Positions 6,301 through 8,792 of a stretch of 8,792 nucleotides of DNA are shown here, one piece after another. This DNA is from Candidatus Zipacnadia bacterium (GTDB lineage: Bacteria > Armatimonadota > Zipacnadia > Zipacnadales > UBA5352). The position numbers were made by a program, and so were the translations under genes. Location of the stretch: positions 1 through 8,792 of the forward strand of contig JALGUI010000087.1 in assembly GCA_029820915.1 (NCBI GenBank), read 5' to 3'. Below the pieces are notes generated by a model. It was given only the letters and a program-made list of their open reading frames with translations, was not told the DNA's origin and searched no databases. Each line of letters starts with the position of its first letter. The first letter of the stretch is position 1.

Positions 6301-6885
6301 CTGGTGCGCAACTTCCGCGAGCACCGCGACCGCAACGGCCGGACGATGTGCTTCTTCACGCTGGCGGACCTGGACGGCGAGGTCGAGGTCACGTGCTTCG
6401 CCGACCTCTACGAGGACCGCGGCGAGTTGATGACCGACGACAACCTCCTGGTGATCGACGGCAAGCTCGAACTGCGCACGCGCTTGGGCGGCGGGGGCGA
6501 GGAGATCGAGGAGGCCAAGCTGCTGTGCCGCAAGGTGCGTCTGCTCAAGGACGCGCGCCGGATCTCGGACCAGCGCATGGCCGAGGCGCGGCAGGCGCGC
6601 GAGAAGCGGGCCCGCCAACGGCACGAGCGGCACCTGCGTGAGAACCCGCAGCGCGTCGAGGTGTACCTGCGGCCCTGCGATGACGTGGCGAGCGTAATGT
6701 CCGAACTCAAGCGCGCCATCTACGATCACCCGGGGGCGCTTGAGGTGTGCGTGCGGGTGCCGGGCCCGGAGCGCGACCGCGTGGTCCGGCTCGGGGCGTC
6801 GTACCGCGTGGATGGCCTCAACGGCTTCACCCAGGCGGTCGAGCCGCTGCCGTGGGTGCGGCAGGTGGGCGTCTCGCGGAACTAG
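3355..6885 (+). CDS. dnaE: DNA polymerase III alpha subunit (DnaE1 type)
   Basis: This is the catalytic subunit of the chromosomal replicase, 1176 aa (E. coli 1160), in the usual domain order. The PHP domain (about 1-290) has HLHVHS at 10-15, LTDHG, GCEVYV and TNDAHY. All nine expected metal ligands are present: H12, H14, D21, H46, E71, H92, C142, D210, H212. The palm has GPGRGS 359-364 and PDIDLDF with D401, D403 and D405; IDFLG supplies the third acidic residue, D553. Thumb and fingers follow, with ALYRPGP 630-636 and FNKSHS 742-747, then a helix-hairpin-helix region around 800-885. QSSLF at 905-909 fits the beta-clamp binding motif. An OB-fold (about 975-1060) and a C-terminal tau-binding-type region end the protein. 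The fingers motif usually read LRRAMGKK is here IMQAMAKK (694-701), which is unusual. No intein or frameshift is seen. It ends 27 nt before hisD, so co-transcription is likely. Confidence 0.98.
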   Translation: MSDQTPPFVHLHVHSEYSLLDGAIALHKLPSRAAELGMPAVALTDHGVMYGAIDFYKACLDADVKPIIGCEVYVAPRTRHDRDPRKDRYAYHLVLLARDLQGYRNLVELTSRASLEGHYYNPRVDLELLSRCHEGLIALSACPKGEVGVRLERGDVAGARQLVGQYRDLFGPDNYFLEIQDHGLEIERQITPGIIEIAREMGVPLVATNDAHYLRQEDHRYQDVLLCIGTNAKVSDENRMHMETEQFHLRSPEEMARLFADYPDALANTVEIAERCNVELELGNLRLPRYDVPAGHDLDSYLRERCIEGVRERYGGEPPQVMARLDYELDVIRGQNYSGYFLIVADLCQEAHRRGMLIGPGRGSATGSMVAYVLSITQLDPLEHGLIFERMLNPERESPPDIDLDFPDDRRQEIIDYCRERWGEDHVAQVITFNTLGPRAAIRDVGRVLEVELDKVDRLAKLVPGGSSIPEARAGVPEMRAAVEQDEQLAEVLEIAEHLEGLARHCSVHAAAVVVSDEPLMTEVPLRRDEGSNMPVTQYAMDPVVDVGLVKIDFLGLKTLQVVANTIELVRRRHGVEIDPLDMPLDDPATYELLARGDTDAVFQVESDGMRRILRQLEPDNFEHIIQMIALYRPGPMQFADTLCAGRHGAEVRYPHPDMAPILEETYGVILYQEQVMRIATDLAGFSMPQAELIMQAMAKKKEDQMQRMKPQFIDGCVEREVDRACAEDIFGRMETFSDYGFNKSHSTGYGLVVYWTAYLKANYPAEYMACHLTTVMDHSDDVAKYVASCQQMGLEVLPPSVNRSNAEFSVDDAGAITYGLAAIKNLGHNTAGAIRREREESGPYASLADFCGRLSSQDVQVAALQILIQAGAFDELGERAALLAAAPAAYASGQQRQADEAVGQSSLFGGDAAAEEVEGGALPDVPAMSDQEKLRLEKELLGVWISDNPLAKAQDKLQRCTNARIAELTEFPAGSVLAVGGLVRNFREHRDRNGRTMCFFTLADLDGEVEVTCFADLYEDRGELMTDDNLLVIDGKLELRTRLGGGGEEIEEAKLLCRKVRLLKDARRISDQRMAEARQAREKRARQRHERHLRENPQRVEVYLRPCDDVASVMSELKRAIYDHPGALEVCVRVPGPERDRVVRLGASYRVDGLNGFTQAVEPLPWVRQVGVSRN

Positions 6886-6898
6886 ACGCCGCGTCCGT

Positions 6899-6905
6899 GG
6901 AGGTG
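6899..6905 (+). promoter_or_regulatory. Ribosome binding site that points to a CTG start for hisD
   Basis: GGAGGTG at 6899-6905 is a near-perfect Shine-Dalgarno. Measured from GGAGG (6899-6903), CTG 6913 follows after 9 nt, whereas the first conventional in-frame start, GTG 6934, follows after 30 nt. No ATG, GTG or TTG lies in frame between the dnaE stop at 6883 and 6934. Confidence 0.65.
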
Positions 6906-6912
6906 CGCTGTC

Positions 6913-8247
6913 CTGTCCGATCTGATCGGCATCGTGGACGGCCGGGCCGACCTGGCGCTGTGCCTGCGCGAGCTGACCGAACGGCATCTGCGCCGGACGC
7001 CGGCGCACATCGAGCAGGCGGCGCGGGAGATCGTCGAGCGCGTCGTGGCCGAGGGCGACGCGGCCATCGTCGAGTACACGCGCCGCTTCGACTGCCCGAC
7101 CTTCGAGGCCGGCCGGCTCATCGTCGAGCCTGAGGCGATCCAGGCGGCCTACGACCAGGCGCCGGACGACTGGGTGGGGGCCTTCCGCCGCGCGCGCGAG
7201 AACATCCTCGCCTACCACGAGCGGCAGATGCCGCGCTCGTGGCTCGAGGACTTCGACGGCATGTTGCTGGGCGAGCGGGTGCGGCCGGTCGAGTCCGCGG
7301 GCGTACACGTGCCGGGCTTCAGCGCGCCGCTGTTCGCCAGCGTGGCGATGTCGGTCGAGCCGGCGCGCGCGGCCGGCGTCGATCGCACCGCCGTGGCCAC
7401 GCCGCCGCGCAAGGACGGGACGATCGACCCGCTGGTGCTGGTCGCCGCGGCGGAGTGTGGCGTGGACACGGTCTACCGCATGGCCGGGGCGCAGGCGATC
7501 GCGGCGCTCGCCTACGGCACCGAGATGGTGGAGCCGGTTGCGGTGGTGGTGGGGCCGGGCAACCCGTACGTGATGGCCGCCAAGCGCATCGTCTACGGCC
7601 AGGTCGGCATCGACAGCCTGGCGGGCCCGAGCGAGTCGATGATCATCGCCGACGGGCACGCCGACCCGGCCTGGGTGGCCGCCGACCTGATCTGCCAGGC
7701 CGAGCACACCGGCGACAACACGGTGGTGCTGGCGACTACATCGGAGGACCTGGCGGCGGCGGTGGAGACCGCGGCCGAGGCGCAGACGGCCGCGCTGGCG
7801 CGCGCGGAGCTGGTGAGCCGGTCGCTGGCCGATCACGGCATGATCGCGTTGGTGGCCGACCTGGAGGCGGCGGCGCAGCTTGCCAACGACCTGGCGCCGG
7901 AGCACCTGCAGCTTTGCGTGCGCGAGCCGCTGGCGCTCCTGCACTCGATCGAGAACGCGGGCGCCATCTTCATCGGCGACCTGGCCACGGTGCCGCTGGG
8001 CGACTACGCGGCGGGCCCCAGCCACGTGCTGCCCACGGGCGGCGCGGGGCGGTTCTCGTCGGGGCTGTCGGTGCGCGACTTCCTGAAGCGCTCGTCGTTG
8101 ATCTGCGCCACGGAGCGGGGCTTCACGCGGCTGGCCCGCGACGTGGAGCTGCTGGCCGAGGCGGAGGGCCTGGACGCGCACGCGGCGGCGGTGCGGCTGC
8201 GGCGCCGCGCGGGCTTCGGGCCGCCGCCCGATCGGGAGGAGAGATGA
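6913..8247 (+). CDS. hisD: Histidinol dehydrogenase (apparent CTG start; conventional start would be GTG 6934)
   Basis: HisD catalyses the last two steps of histidine synthesis: L-histidinol to L-histidinal to L-histidine, with NAD+ and a bound zinc, in the cytoplasm. From CTG 6913 it is 444 aa (E. coli 434). Zinc and catalytic residues match E. coli with a constant offset: Q262 and H265 (CQAEH), catalytic E330 and H331 (APEHLQ), D364 (GDYAAG), H371 (substrate) and H423 (LDAHAAA). GPGNPYV and AGPSES are the NAD/active-site segments. From GTG 6934 the protein would lose 7 residues aligned with the first beta strand (IGIVDG, compare E. coli TIIDWN), so the CTG start is preferred. Some usually conserved spots differ: VPGF at 133-136 instead of PGG, and C261 where Ala or Ser is usual. 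The stop TGA overlaps the hisB ATG, indicating translational coupling. It follows dnaE by 27 nt. A HisD-like dehydrogenase with another substrate is unlikely given hisB next door. Confidence 0.95.
   Translation: MSDLIGIVDGRADLALCLRELTERHLRRTPAHIEQAAREIVERVVAEGDAAIVEYTRRFDCPTFEAGRLIVEPEAIQAAYDQAPDDWVGAFRRARENILAYHERQMPRSWLEDFDGMLLGERVRPVESAGVHVPGFSAPLFASVAMSVEPARAAGVDRTAVATPPRKDGTIDPLVLVAAAECGVDTVYRMAGAQAIAALAYGTEMVEPVAVVVGPGNPYVMAAKRIVYGQVGIDSLAGPSESMIIADGHADPAWVAADLICQAEHTGDNTVVLATTSEDLAAAVETAAEAQTAALARAELVSRSLADHGMIALVADLEAAAQLANDLAPEHLQLCVREPLALLHSIENAGAIFIGDLATVPLGDYAAGPSHVLPTGGAGRFSSGLSVRDFLKRSSLICATERGFTRLARDVELLAEAEGLDAHAAAVRLRRRAGFGPPPDREER
8235..8239 (+). promoter_or_regulatory. Ribosome binding site of hisB
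   Basis: GGAGG at 8235-8239, inside the end of hisD, lies 4 nt before ATG 8244 and 10 nt before the in-frame ATG 8250. Neither spacing is ideal. ATG 8244 overlaps the hisD stop as ATGA, whereas 8250 would give a 2-nt gap. Confidence 0.6.
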
Positions 8248-8792
8248 CCATGAGCGCGCGGTCGGCACAGATTACGCGCGAGACGCGCGAGACGCAGATC
8301 GAGCTGGAGCTCGTGCTCGACGGCTGCGGGGAGTACGAGGTCCAGACCGGCATCGGGTTCTTCGACCACATGCTCACGCACATCGCGCGCCACGGCCTGT
8401 TCGACCTGACGGTGCGGGCGACCGGCGACGTCGAGGTGGACTTCCACCATCTCGTCGAGGACGTCGGCATCGTGCTTGGCGGCGCCATCGCCACGGCGGT
8501 CGGGGACAAGAAGGGCCTGGTGCGCTACGGCTGGGCCGCGTGCCCGATGGACGAAGCGCTGGTGATGGTGGCCATCGACCTGGGCGGGCGGTCCCACTGC
8601 CGCTGCGAGCTGGAGCTGCCGGTCGAGAAGATCGGCCAGTTCGACACGCAGCTCGTAAGCGAGTTCTTCGGCGCGGTGGCGGCCAACGGGGCGATGGCGG
8701 TACACCTCGTGCAGGAGTCGGGCTCGAACGCGCATCACATCGTGGAGGGCGCCTTCAAGTCGTTCGCCAGGGCGCTGGACGAGGCGACGCAA
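8244..8792 (+). CDS. hisB: Imidazoleglycerol-phosphate dehydratase, 3' end cut by window
   Basis: HisB removes water from imidazoleglycerol phosphate to give imidazoleacetol phosphate, step six of histidine synthesis, as a Mn-dependent 24-mer in the cytoplasm. The 183 codons present cover nearly all of a stand-alone enzyme (usually about 195-200 aa). Only the C-terminal end, normally with a PSTKG-type motif, is missing. The paired metal-binding motifs of the duplicated fold are visible: FFDHMLTHIARHG (H42, H46, H50), HHLVED (H68, H69, E72), then PMDEAL and NAHHIVEGAFK (H164, H165, E168). There is no phosphatase domain in front, so this is the monofunctional type rather than the E. coli fusion. 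The frame stays open to base 8792. hisC, often between hisD and hisB, is absent here. Confidence 0.96.
   Translation, partial: MTMSARSAQITRETRETQIELELVLDGCGEYEVQTGIGFFDHMLTHIARHGLFDLTVRATGDVEVDFHHLVEDVGIVLGGAIATAVGDKKGLVRYGWAACPMDEALVMVAIDLGGRSHCRCELELPVEKIGQFDTQLVSEFFGAVAANGAMAVHLVQESGSNAHHIVEGAFKSFARALDEATQ

Noticed and set aside
5923..8268. A 781-codon open frame on the - strand opposite the end of dnaE and hisD
   Set aside because: Same shadow effect: its product is low-complexity Arg/His/Gln-rich and spans two clear genes on the opposite strand.

Overview
This GC-rich window (about two thirds G+C by eye, strongly GC-biased third codon positions) reads as bacterial chromosome. All six supported genes lie on the + strand. 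Nothing identifies the phylum. A lipobox-bearing lipoprotein, a purely HEAT-repeat protein, a DnaE1-type polymerase with a complete PHP metal site, and rather divergent HisD and fingers-domain motifs would fit a little-cultivated, high-GC, probably diderm lineage. I saw no transposase, integrase, phage gene, CRISPR array, tRNA or rRNA.

Layout. (1) 1-496: 3' part, or all, of a coiled-coil/acidic-repeat ORF. Its tail is a 30-bp tandem array (decapeptide EAPAEEAAAE), and a 38-bp near-palindrome sits inside its last codons. (2) 497-630: a short gap with a second hairpin and a small direct repeat. (3) 631-1950: a 439-aa protein made almost entirely of about 13 HEAT (PBS-lyase type) repeats. (4) 1951-2302: a 352-bp gap with a perfect 12-bp terminator-like hairpin, further GC-rich stems, a run of nine C, and a good sigma70-type promoter (TTGCCT-N18-TATAAT). 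(5) 2303-3286: a lipoprotein of unrecognised family with a helical body and a 60-residue Glu/Ala/Pro tail. (6) 3355-6885: dnaE, the replicative DNA polymerase III alpha subunit. (7) 6913-8247: hisD, histidinol dehydrogenase, with an apparent CTG start. (8) 8244-8792: hisB, imidazoleglycerol-phosphate dehydratase, overlapping hisD and cut by the window end.

How the genes work together. hisD and hisB form a translationally coupled histidine-biosynthesis pair (overlapping ATGA), probably the start of a his cluster continuing to the right. dnaE ends only 27 nt before hisD, so replication and histidine genes may share a transcript. The lipoprotein gene has its own promoter and may read into dnaE, since I see no strong terminator in the 68-nt gap. 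The HEAT gene and the acidic-tail gene are stand-alone scaffold or surface-type genes with no clear pathway link.

I found no clear new multi-gene system. The best leads are the RNA-compatible palindrome within the first ORF, the intact PHP site and altered fingers motif of DnaE, the CTG start of hisD, and the acidic tails shared by two otherwise dissimilar proteins.
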